DNA of 64,000 bases. Source: Gracilariopsis chorda (lineage: Eukaryota; Rhodophyta; Florideophyceae; Gracilariales; Gracilariaceae). Within the stretch, counting starts at the first letter, position 1. The number at the start of each line of letters is the position of its first letter. Shown here in pieces: positions 34,641 through 43,905 of this stretch. Under the pieces are notes generated by a model. That model saw only the letters and a list, made by a program, of their open reading frames with translations. It had not been told where the DNA came from and ran no database searches. Position numbers and translations under genes: made by a program. The stretch covers positions 58,601 through 122,600 of the forward strand of contig NBIV01000233.1 of the NCBI GenBank assembly GCA_003194525.1. Direction: 5' to 3'.

Positions 34641-35171
34641 TATGATATTCACGGTTTTGAATTACCCCCCTGAATATCGTTTTCAAGCTTCCAACGCTCT
34701 TCTTTCGGGATTCGTTTCTGGATGTCATGATACAAAGAACTTTGAATATTTCCTTGCGCCACTTGTCGAAGACCTACAGCAACTCGAAAAGAGGGTACCT
34801 ACGCTTTGTCATGGTGAAACGGTTAGAACTGTTTATGCATCGCTTCTCTTCATCACCACAGATTGGCCCGCTGCAAGCAAAACTCTTGGCATCAAGGGAC
34901 ATAACGCCGAGATCCCGTGCCGAAAATGTCACAAAAACGCCCGAGGAGTATCTAGTGGGTGAAGCCACCTTTGGCTACTTCCAGAACGAGTTTCCATGTC
35001 AGCAGAGCCACACATATCAACAGATTACATCCAATCAGAGTGCCCTGTACCAAGAACAGAAAGAGGTATGACGCTTGTATGGACTTGGTTGAATGCCGCT
35101 GTAAGTAAAGCAGCTCGGGATAGAATTGCAAAGGAGACTGCAGTGAAAACGTGCCCACTTCTGAAAAACCT
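34641..35171 (+). pseudogene. Element G transposase, Tnp2 domain part 1
   Basis: The frame at 34,642-34,962 carries LAPLVEDLQQLEKRVPTL, SLLFITTDWPAASKTLGIKG and HNAEIPCRKCHKNARG. The GHN...PCR-CHK motif after a P-A-K-LG-KGH segment is diagnostic of transposase family Tnp2. A second frame at 34,996-35,171 (WTWLNAAVSKAARDRIAKET) reaches the insertion point of E at 35,171 and continues in frame at 46,575. Confidence 0.8.
35167..35171 (+). repeat. Target-site duplication of E, left copy
   Basis: AACCT, identical to 46,570-46,574. Confidence 0.95.
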
Positions 35172-35976
35172 TGAAGTGCAACGCCCTCAGGGAGGGATTC
35201 TAGGTACTTGATCGTTTTCCCGATATTATCGGTTGTGTAGTGTGTAGATGAACTACGCCCCACAATGGTGGGTATGGACACGTGGGACACGGTTTTGGGC
35301 CAATTGGCGGTTGGCCACAGTAGTGGATGTTGCCACGAGATGTGGAGTATTTTAGTTAATATTATTTATTATTTTCACACCCATTTCTGGGAAGCTAGTA
35401 CTTAGTGCGACGGCGCACTGCCGTCGCACCAGTAAACCTTCCCCAACAAGGGACCCCAATCTGGGGAATTGGCTCTAGTTGTTGCCGCTTGTGCGCGTGC
35501 TCTACTCCTCATTGGAGGGAAACGCCGTAAACCACGGGACATCTAACCCCCTTGCACATCTAAAGGGACCCATCACTGGGAGTATAATTGTTCCAATTCC
35601 ATTGGTGTTTCGCCCTGTATAGGGATATTGTTACCGGCATCGCCGTTCGTCCCCGTGGCTCTCGCGACTCACTTCGCCTTTCCTTTTTCCCCTTTTTAGG
35701 GTAGCACCTCCCGCTATCCGCGGCCCTCGTGTGCGCATCCGCTCACACACCCCCACATACGTGGAAACATACCTCTAGTGAGGACCACACCCCGCTCACG
35801 CGGATACCGATTCTTCGCCTTCACCTCCCTGCGCGAGTCGCGACAGGTTTCCCTGGTCTTACAAACCGGCTTCGCCGTGACACCTCTGGGAGGGCTCTAC
35901 CCAACTGGGTTCGCCTAGTGAGAGGAAGATCCCAAACGTCTTTCGGTGTTTTTCCCCTTTGGGGCATTGCACCACA
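35172..35976 (+). repeat. Element E 5' LTR
   Basis: 805 bp, TGAAGTG...CACCACA (imperfect terminal inverted repeat). Matches 45,744-46,569 and the solo LTR at 3,939-4,742. It contains the perfect hairpin with arms GTGCGACGGC/GCCGTCGCAC at 35,405-35,429, preceded by an A/T-rich block (35,353-35,376) that could include the promoter. Confidence 0.95.
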
Positions 35977-35979
35977 AAG

Positions 35980-35999
35980 TGGTCTCCCGACCTAGAATC
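35980..35999 (+). promoter_or_regulatory. Element E primer binding site
   Basis: TGGTCTCCCGACCTAGAATC starts three bases after the LTR, as in C. The complement ends in CCA and has the layout of a tRNA 3' end; the tRNA is not identified. Confidence 0.8.
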
Positions 36000-36081
36000 G
36001 GTTTTTGTTTTCCCTCTTACGAGGTTTGTTTTTATTTACCGGAAGTTCCGTGATCGTTTCCCGTCGTAACGGTATTTTCTC

Positions 36082-37722
36082 ATGTCGAGAAATCCCTCCG
36101 ATGCGGAGCCAGTGGTTACGCGTAGTCGCTCCCGTGACAACGCGGACACTTCCGAAGTTCGGTTCGTACCCCGTATCCCTATACGGACAAGTTCCAGCCG
36201 TACTGGCGCCGCTTCATCGCGGAATGATACCCCCGGCAGGGAACCCCGGAACCTCCTTTTGCCCTCGTTATCATCCCCGCAGGGGAATGCAGCATCGACT
36301 CCGGCTGTTGCTGCAGTGCCCCAGGCACCCCGGCCTGCTCCCGCTGTCGCTGCTTCAAGCCCCCGTGGAACGGGGGATAACAACCCCCAGGGGACTCCCC
36401 TGGAATCCCAGGTCCGCGCTCTGTAGACCGCCCATGACACCCTTGTAGGGGAACTAAAATCCCTCCAAGAGGTGGTCTTGGCAACCCCCGTAAAGGAGGT
36501 CGCCGAGGAACTCCGTATTTTACGGTCTGACGTCAACTCCGTGTTGGAGAGTTTGGGACAACCCGCCACCTTCATCGAAGGAGTTGAAGCCCGATTTGAT
36601 CGGATTGGTGCCCACCTGGAGACGCTGGAGCAGTTCGTCCTCATGGACAAACCATCCACAGATGATCCGGTAAACGAGGCACCGCACAACGACCAGCTTG
36701 CTGGGAAGAAGAAACGCCGTCATCGACGGAAACACCACCGAACATATTCGGACTCCGATTCTTCGACATCGTCGGACTCATCCCGAAACCATTCGGTTAG
36801 CTCGAGCTCCTCGGACTCCGACTCGGAGGACGAGAAGCGAGGCTACTCCTCCCGCTCGAAGCGGTCATCGGCCACTGAAGGTGTGGTGCGAACCCGCCAG
36901 AAGGGGAGAAGACACCCCGGTCTTCGGGAATTGAAACCGACAAACCCGGATTACCGGAAGCTTTTATCATACTGGTACTACCGGCTCGAAGACTCGTCAC
37001 TTGGACGTACGCCCCGTGGTACGGGAAAGGTGCGAGAATGCATTAAGCGAATGTAGCTCTCGCTCCGCAACCAGTATTTTACTGGAGAGGACGCAGTCCT
37101 AGTACTGGATTTCCTATCCCGCTTTGTAGCGGAGGCCAATATCCTCGGTATGAATGAAGGACAAGCCTATTTGGCTTTACCGTATTTCTTACGGGGAATG
37201 GCGGAGGACCAACACAACTCTGTCAGAGGATCTTCTCGTGCCTCCGAGGGAGGAGTTACTTGCTGGCCAGAGGCTGTGCAGTATCTACTGCGCTCCTAAG
37301 CCACAAATACCGCTATTCAGCAGGCTATCCTCGCTTTGCGAGATACACGCCAGCGTGCTGGAGAGACCGAGACCGATTACTTGGTGCGCCTTAACAAGGC
37401 TTTCCACAGATCTGGTAACGTATACCCCGCTGGGGATCGCAGTACCATGTTCATCGATGGTCTTGACCCGGCAATCCGGAGTTTAGTTACCCGTTATCGG
37501 GAGGACAAGCGGAGGATCACCTATCTCGAGCTGGTCCAACACGCCCGAGCGGAAGGGGATGCACTTCGTGCAAGAACTCCGAACAATCGGTCTAAATCCG
37601 CCAAGGCGTTGTTGCTAGAAAGCGAAGCTTCCTCAATCCCGCTGACTGCGGATGGGAACCCTGCACAGGGATTTGATACCGTGCATTTAGTGCAGGAGGA
37701 TGGTGTCGATACCCACCAGTGA
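36082..37722 (+). pseudogene. Element E gag
   Basis: One reading frame from ATG 36,082 to TGA 37,720 with no frameshift but three internal stops: TAG 36,424, TAG 37,054 and TAA 37,297. Order: Pro/Ala/Ser-rich N-terminus with SRSRDN, a predicted helical stretch near 36,480-36,640 (VKEVAEELRILRSDVNSV), a basic then serine/acidic linker (KKKRRHRRKHHR near 36,705, followed by Ser-Asp runs), and a capsid-like region from 37,060 (FTGEDAVLVLDFLSRFVAEA). That ends with TETDYLVRLNKAFHRSGNVY and a C-terminal helix. The TAA falls where relatives have Tyr (ETYATDE). Confidence 0.75.
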
Positions 37723-38254
37723 TTTACCGTCAACGACGGAGATGACCCATGATACGGGAACGGAAGACCCCGTTTTGTACGGTGGTAACAGTCGGGCTCA
37801 ACCCCAACGACTCCCGTTTTCAAACGGTCAATCCCGTTATCAACGGCCTGGGTGGACTGACACCCGCCCTGCGGTTCGCTTCTCCGATACTCGGAATAAT
37901 AATCCGCATGTCGCGGTATTGGCTCTCATTAGCCACCTGTGCTATGCCCATGGCCATACCTCACCTCAGTGTATTTGTTCACTGAAGGATATGGCCAAGG
38001 TAGTGGCAAATTATGAGGCCCTCACTCCAGAAGAGAAAAGTTCCGTCCCGACGGCTTCCTACCTCCGTGCTAAAACGGACTTTTCCCATGCCCTACCACA
38101 GACCCCGCGTGCGCGGCAAGCTTCATACACCCCGATTCGGGAGATCACGCAACCATCCGTTGCAACCCCCGCTTATGCGGATAGAAACCCCCGTCAACGG
38201 GATGAAGCACTCGTTGTCGAGGAAACCAACCCGCCGCCGAAGGCCGAAAACTAA
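37700..38254 (+). CDS. Element E gag C-terminal zinc-knuckle region
   Basis: A 184-codon frame shifted by one relative to gag and overlapping its end by 23 bases. It contains LCYAHGHTSPQCICSLKDMA, a Cys/His cluster in the place of the nucleocapsid zinc knuckle, and then a Lys/Glu/Ala segment. It probably belongs to Gag and is separated by a frameshift mutation or recoding. Pol begins in a third frame right after its stop at 38,252. Confidence 0.6.
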   Translation: MVSIPTSDLPSTTEMTHDTGTEDPVLYGGNSRAQPQRLPFSNGQSRYQRPGWTDTRPAVRFSDTRNNNPHVAVLALISHLCYAHGHTSPQCICSLKDMAKVVANYEALTPEEKSSVPTASYLRAKTDFSHALPQTPRARQASYTPIREITQPSVATPAYADRNPRQRDEALVVEETNPPPKAEN

Positions 38255-38300
38255 CTGAGGGAGTCTCCCCTTTGGGAGAGGCGTCCTCAAGAACGAGGCT

Positions 38301-41300
38301 GTGGCGCCCGAGGCGTCCTCGCCTCGCTCCCCGGTGAAAGTCCTCTCGAGAAAAGACATCGCTGATGCGGACTCTGCGCATCTCGGTGTGTTGCGTCGCC
38401 CGTGGATACGGAGTAAAAATACCCGGAATCCCGGTAGAGTCATGGTCTTGGCCAAGCGCAGTTACACGGTCTATGCCGGCCTGGGCCTTGATCCCCAGTT
38501 TATGGTGAGGTTTCTCACCGTCCTGGATAAAGGTGCAGGCCCCAACTTTGTTGTGGAATCATTGTTACCCCCGCTTGTGCGGTCTCGTATCCGCTCTGAC
38601 GCGGTCCCCGACATTTCGGATGCGAACAACAATCCGTTACAAACGGTGGGCACAGTGGACCTCGTCGTGAGACTTGGTACCTCTGTGGTGAAGTTGGACT
38701 TCATCGTTTGCCGTTCATTGGCTGCACCAGTCATACTGGTATGTGATTACTGCAACAGATTTGTCGACACAATCAGGCCCCGCCTCAGGCGTGTAGAACT
38801 TGACGACGGATCGTCGGTTCCGATTGTTTGCCGCCCGCTAAAGCGGTCCTCTCGGAAACAAGTTCCGCTCCATGCTGCGCAGGAACCACCGCCCGCGTCC
38901 CGCGAGTCCACCAAGCTCCGCGTCGCTGCCTCGGTTTCTATACCGGCTGAGTCCCAAGTCTGGGTGCAGGTAAATTCCCGTCAACACGGTCTTCGGGTTA
39001 TACAACCCCTCGCTTCGTTGTACGAGAAATCCCAGCTGGCGCTGGCTAATGGAATTGTCTCCATTTCCCCGGATGTTCCTTTCCGGATATTGGTTGCCAA
39101 CCTTGGCAAACACCCCCAGTATCTGGTAAAACACCAAGTAATTGGGAGTGTAACCCCCCATCCTATGGGAATGCTGCCAACGAAGATGACAGCCGCCGAT
39201 GTACTCGGAGTTACCACCTCTTCTGAGGAGTTCGCCCCGCCGTCCGAAGACGTCAAGTCTAAGGAGGGGGAGGAAACCGTTACTTCAGCGTCGGACATAC
39301 CGAGTAACTCAGAATTGCGAACCACACCTGTTCCACAGGACAATGCTCCATCGAGCAACGACCGGATTGATCCGGAAAAAGCACTTGAAGCGCTGGACTT
39401 CGGCCACGTGCCAGAGTCGCACCGCGACAAACTCCGTACCATGTTACGGGAATTCACCACAATGTGGGATGGCTCGCTTGGCGAGATTAATGCAACGGAA
39501 CACCGGATCGATTTAATCCCCGGTGCGCGACCGGTTGCACAAGCCCCTTACAGGACAAGTCCGAACGCTCGGGAAGAGGAGCAGTCCCAAGTGGACAAGA
39601 TGCTCCGCGCAGGTGTGATTGAGCCCGCTCAATCACCCTGGGCATACCCAGTTGTACTGGCTTTAAAGGCCGACGGAACCTGGAGGTTTTGTGTCGACTA
39701 CCGCCGGCTCAATGCCGTGACCGTTAGGGACACGTACCCTATCCCTCGTATGGACGAGTGCATTGAATCCCTTGGAGACGCCACCGTTTTCACGGCCCTT
39801 GATGCCAATTGGGGATACTGGCAAGTACCTGTCAGACAGGAGGATCGCGACAAAACCGCATTCACCTGCCACGCAGGAACGTACCGCTTCAAGCGGGTGC
39901 CATTTGGGTTAACCAACGCCCCCGCCACCTTTCAGCGTGCAGTAGATATTCTACTCAACCGCTTTAAGTGGCGGAGTTGTCTGGTCTACCTTGATGATAT
40001 TATCATCTTCTCCAACTCGTCGGACGACCATCTCACTCACGTCCGAGACGTGCTGACCGTACTCCGCGATGCGGGAATTACCCTCAAGTTGAGGAAATGC
40101 GAGTTTTTCACAGATACTGTGAAGTATCTGGGTCACATTATCCGTCCTGGACGGTTAGCGATCGAGAAAGCTCGAGTCAAATCCCTCGTTGAGGCGAAAG
40201 AACCCCGTACTCAAACGGAACTGCGCTCCTTTCTGGGGCTGGTCAACGTCTATCGACGGTTTATCCCGAACTTTTCGGATACTGCAGCGCCCCTGAACGC
40301 GTTGTTGCGAAAGGGGAACCCCCCAAAACTGGGAACATTTACGCCCGAGCAATCGGAAGCTTTTAACTTCTTAAAGGAGGCTGTCACATCAGCACCAATC
40401 CTACATCTCCCAAAACTTGGGTTGCCATACTCCGTAGATACGGACTCGAGCGACTACCAAGTCGGGTGTGCTCTTTTTCAAACCACCCCCGAGGGGGAAC
40501 GACATCCAATTGGTTATTGGTCGCGCTCACTCAATGTTCATGAGCGGAACTACTCCGTATCGGAGAAAGAGTGCCTCGCCGTCGTATGGGCGATGACCAC
40601 TCTGCGCCCCTACCTTATGGGAATTCACTTCACCGTGTACACGGATCATTCCTCATTGAGGTGGTTGATGAATATCTCCGACCCTTCGGGACGCCTCATG
40701 CGCTGGAGACTCCGCCTCGCGGAATATGACTTTCAAGTCATTTATAAAAAGGGCGCGCAGAACACCCAAGCCGACGCTCTGTCGCGGTTACCCACAAGTG
40801 GGGAAGCACTCCCAACGGAGGATGATGAAGTCCCATGTTTCATGGCCACAGACCCGGATGATCCGGAATGTGCCATCGAGGCTGGGCCAGAAAACTGGGA
40901 CGAGGATGCTGACTTTGACGAACTACTCGCATCGCGAGATAAATCTGAGAGCCCGTTACCGGGAAACTTTGTACCGGTATCACCGGAAGAAATGATCCGA
41001 GAACAATTCGGCGACCCATTCTGTACGAGGATTCGTGCCCGTATCAACGGTGGTGAAGATCTCCCTTTCGGGGTAAACGACAAAGGCTACCTCGTAAGGA
41101 AGGTCGAAGCCCGCCCACAGATTGTGGTACCTCATTCCCTGCAGTCGCGGGTGTTACATCTATCACACTACGCCCCCATCGGAGGTCACCCAGGTGGGAG
41201 GAAACTCTACCTAACCCTTCGAAGGGATTTCTATTGGCCCGCCATGGCGGTGGATTGCTACGCAACCGTGTGGTTTTGTAGCGAATGCGCGAAGAATCGC

Positions 41301-42134
41301 ATGAAACTCCTCAAAAAGGCGAAGAAGATGAAACTATTCCCCGCAAGGGTGCCGCTCGAGTTTATCGCGATTGATCTTCTCGGACCACTACTCACCACAA
41401 AACGTGGAAACAAGTTTCTACTTGTCGTTACCGACCGCTTTTCCAAGCTGGTACGGACTGTCCCTCTTCGGAGGATAACCGCTCTCACGGTGGCCCAGGC
41501 TCTGGTGACGCACTGGATTTTCGTCTACGGTCCCCCTGTGGAGGTGCTCTCCAATAATGGGAAACAGTTCGCGAGCAAGTTCTTCCAGGATGTTTGTCGC
41601 ATCCTGGATGTCAAGAACTTGTTCACGACTACCTACCACTCCCAATGTAATGGGCAAGTTGAACAGTTTAACCGGACGTTACTCGCGGAGCTACGTTCCT
41701 ACGTCGCTGACCACCCAACGAATTGGGATCTCTACGCTGATGCGGTAACCTACGCGTACAACACGCAGGTACACCGGACTACCGGAGTTTCGCCATTCGA
41801 TTTCGTTCTATCTAAAACACCCCCGCCTGTGGCGCTGGAACCCCAAGCTACCTTGGACAATTTCCCATCAGTGGGTATCTACCGGAAGCAATGGAATCCA
41901 TTGCTTTCCAAGCTGGTCTCCGCTGCGCGGAAGTCTATGGCACGGGCCAAAGCCACTTACAAGCGGGATTTTGACGCTCGCTTGCGAGGAAAGACCCCCC
42001 GATTCGGGCAAATAACTACGTCTTCATCAAGAAGGAGTACTACAACCCGGAACGGGAGAAGCGTCACAAACTCTCGCCTGTGGCGGACGGACCCTTCAAG
42101 GTCATCTCTGTTAATGCCGACACTGTCGTTGTAG
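38301..42134 (+). CDS. Element E Pol (protease, RT, RNase H, integrase)
   Basis: 1,277 codons (frame open from 38,259; GTG at 38,301). Domains by residue: retropepsin near 55-160 with DKGA at 76-79 instead of D-T/S-G-A; RT about 430-620 with an intact YLDD at 563-566; RNase H about 705-820; integrase HHCC finger near 952-1000 (HYAPIGGHPG, CSEC); core D1025, N1085, E1121. The spacing between 1085 and 1121 is the usual 35, but the second Asp is Asn (SNNG instead of TDNG). RT and RNase H look intact; protease and integrase look inactive. A lost base near 42,010 shifts the last 40 codons; the true C-terminus continues in another frame to 43,714. Confidence 0.93.
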   Translation: MAPEASSPRSPVKVLSRKDIADADSAHLGVLRRPWIRSKNTRNPGRVMVLAKRSYTVYAGLGLDPQFMVRFLTVLDKGAGPNFVVESLLPPLVRSRIRSDAVPDISDANNNPLQTVGTVDLVVRLGTSVVKLDFIVCRSLAAPVILVCDYCNRFVDTIRPRLRRVELDDGSSVPIVCRPLKRSSRKQVPLHAAQEPPPASRESTKLRVAASVSIPAESQVWVQVNSRQHGLRVIQPLASLYEKSQLALANGIVSISPDVPFRILVANLGKHPQYLVKHQVIGSVTPHPMGMLPTKMTAADVLGVTTSSEEFAPPSEDVKSKEGEETVTSASDIPSNSELRTTPVPQDNAPSSNDRIDPEKALEALDFGHVPESHRDKLRTMLREFTTMWDGSLGEINATEHRIDLIPGARPVAQAPYRTSPNAREEEQSQVDKMLRAGVIEPAQSPWAYPVVLALKADGTWRFCVDYRRLNAVTVRDTYPIPRMDECIESLGDATVFTALDANWGYWQVPVRQEDRDKTAFTCHAGTYRFKRVPFGLTNAPATFQRAVDILLNRFKWRSCLVYLDDIIIFSNSSDDHLTHVRDVLTVLRDAGITLKLRKCEFFTDTVKYLGHIIRPGRLAIEKARVKSLVEAKEPRTQTELRSFLGLVNVYRRFIPNFSDTAAPLNALLRKGNPPKLGTFTPEQSEAFNFLKEAVTSAPILHLPKLGLPYSVDTDSSDYQVGCALFQTTPEGERHPIGYWSRSLNVHERNYSVSEKECLAVVWAMTTLRPYLMGIHFTVYTDHSSLRWLMNISDPSGRLMRWRLRLAEYDFQVIYKKGAQNTQADALSRLPTSGEALPTEDDEVPCFMATDPDDPECAIEAGPENWDEDADFDELLASRDKSESPLPGNFVPVSPEEMIREQFGDPFCTRIRARINGGEDLPFGVNDKGYLVRKVEARPQIVVPHSLQSRVLHLSHYAPIGGHPGGRKLYLTLRRDFYWPAMAVDCYATVWFCSECAKNRMKLLKKAKKMKLFPARVPLEFIAIDLLGPLLTTKRGNKFLLVVTDRFSKLVRTVPLRRITALTVAQALVTHWIFVYGPPVEVLSNNGKQFASKFFQDVCRILDVKNLFTTTYHSQCNGQVEQFNRTLLAELRSYVADHPTNWDLYADAVTYAYNTQVHRTTGVSPFDFVLSKTPPPVALEPQATLDNFPSVGIYRKQWNPLLSKLVSAARKSMARAKATYKRDFDARLRGKTPRFGQITTSSSRRSTTTRNGRSVTNSRLWRTDPSRSSLLMPTLSL

Positions 42135-43717
42135 AGATAGGTGGAGCACACGAGCGGATCTCCCACGATCGTGTCGTACTCGCCCCCCCTCCCTCCTCAG
42201 AGGTAATCCTGGATTCAGAACATCCCGTTTCTACGGACTCTGCAACACCGGAATCCTCCGGGAGTACTAGGCCTACGGTACTACCACACCCCAGCCGGGG
42301 ACTCTCAGACCTACCGACCCTGTCGGACTCTCCGGCTCAGCCGGCTAATTCGGGCCTCTCAGCGCCCGCCCCCCTGGCACGAATTTACACCCGCCAGGCA
42401 GGGAATGTTATCCCTTATCCCGCCGCTCCGTCTAAGAAGGGGCAGGAGAACACTCGTTTTCGAGGAACGATATCGCCGTCGCAACGGGAAGCTGAAACGC
42501 AGCTACCGCACACCCCTGTCAGGGAGGGATCCCCGTTACGGGAGTACGGCGACGATCGCCCTCAATCCCTTGAGCAGGGCGATGCCTCGAAGCCGCCGTT
42601 GGCGGAAGTCCCCGCGGAAGCGGTTCAATCAGGTTGATCAGACCCGCGCCCTGCGGAGAAGAGGCGCCAAGATACACCAGCGCCGCTGGGAAATCCCCAC
42701 ACCCAACCTGGGGAAAAAGGCAGCCAAGCTCCAGCCGAAGCTTCAGGCCCTGGCCCACAAGCGCCGGAAACGCCTCCCGTCGTCGACGGAATTGAAGCCC
42801 CCGTTCCGGGGAATAATTTGCGCCACCTCCCGCAACGCTGCGGGGAAGAACCGAGGAACTCGGAAAAAGCGCACGCCATCGCACGCTCGAAACCGGTCAT
42901 ACCGGACGCTGCTCTTCCGCGTGTAGACGGTGAACCGCACTTAGTGGCCAAGCCCCTGAAAAGGGTGTCATCGGCACCTGCCCGGCACCCCCCAAAGGGG
43001 AATTTTGACCAAAATACCGGTGTACCGGAGTTAGCCCCAGGCAACCCGTCAGTAGCCGGGGACACCACGGCATCGCCGGAACGTATGGTGCAGAGCGCTC
43101 GTGCGCTTGGCAGGGAGGCGGTTTGCCACCCAATCACCGTGTCGCACGGGACCCCCCAGGGGATTGTGGAAATGCCGAATCCGCAGGAGCGGTCATCTTC
43201 CCGCGAACTCGCGGTTCGTGAGCTCAACCGCGAAGGCGGAGCCCAAGTCCCCCGCCGACTGGCGGTTCGCCCGCAATACCGCGAAAGCGGAAATGTACCT
43301 GCCCCAATGGGGAATGACTTGCCGGTGAAAACTGTGGTACCACACACCCTCTTGAGGGATATCTTCCCGCATGAGCAGCGGTCGCTATCACAGCGCACGG
43401 CAACGCCGGAGTTATCGCCGAACACCCTGCTAAGGGACATTATACCGCACAGCGGCCAGCCCCCACAAGGGCGTACAACCACCACCCAGCACGGCCGGCA
43501 GGTCTACGAACGAGAGCTCGTAGTAGACCGACTTGTCAGACACACCTGGGACCAGGATGGTATTCTACAATACCGCGTCAGCTGGTACGGGTACGACCCC
43601 AGTGGGGATACGTGGGAGCCAATTGAACACCTCCCACGGTCGCAGGTCCTGCGATACCACCGTCAAACGGGAACTGCAGCCCCAGCCACGCTGGTTAATG
43701 CCCAAGTTGGGTAACGT
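42015..43717 (+). pseudogene. Element E Pol C-terminal extension and chromodomain
   Basis: After the frameshift near 42,010, one frame runs to the stop at 43,715 with a single internal TGA at 42,635. It starts NNYVFIKKEYYNPEREKRHK and ADGPFKVISVNADTVVVEIG (post-integrase barrel), then a 400-codon Pro/Ala/Gln/Arg-rich spacer full of short palindromic DNA motifs. It ends in a chromodomain (about 43,506-43,670): YERELVVDRLVRHTWDQDG, LQYRVSWYGYDPSGDTWEPI, EHLP. All aromatic-cage tryptophans are present, and it is the best preserved chromodomain in the window. Confidence 0.85.
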
Positions 43718-43905
43718 TGCCGCGCGAGCGGAGAGCGATAGGAAAGGATAACAAGGCAAGGCCCGTCAAAGACGGGGAACTCAACCGAGAAGCACCGTTC
43801 TAAACGGGAAAGTTTATTCAAGGGAGCAGCTAGCTCCCCACAATACTACACTACACTAACTGGCATAGCCAGGGAAAGAACACCAGGAAACTGGACAAAA
43901 GGGGC

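Noticed and set aside
36082-37722. Altered genetic code or stop readthrough to explain the stops in E gag
   Set aside because: Pol of the same element is open for 1,277 codons without TAG, TAA or TGA, and one gag stop replaces a conserved Tyr. Plain mutations explain it better.
37690-37730. Programmed frameshift between gag and the zinc-knuckle frame of E
   Set aside because: No slippery heptamer is visible at the overlap, and the element has other mutations, so a simple indel is as likely.
42519-43485. Minus-strand ORFs of 121 and 286 codons in E
   Set aside because: They lie opposite the sense-frame spacer and chromodomain, which read through on the plus strand with recognisable domains; GC-rich shadow.
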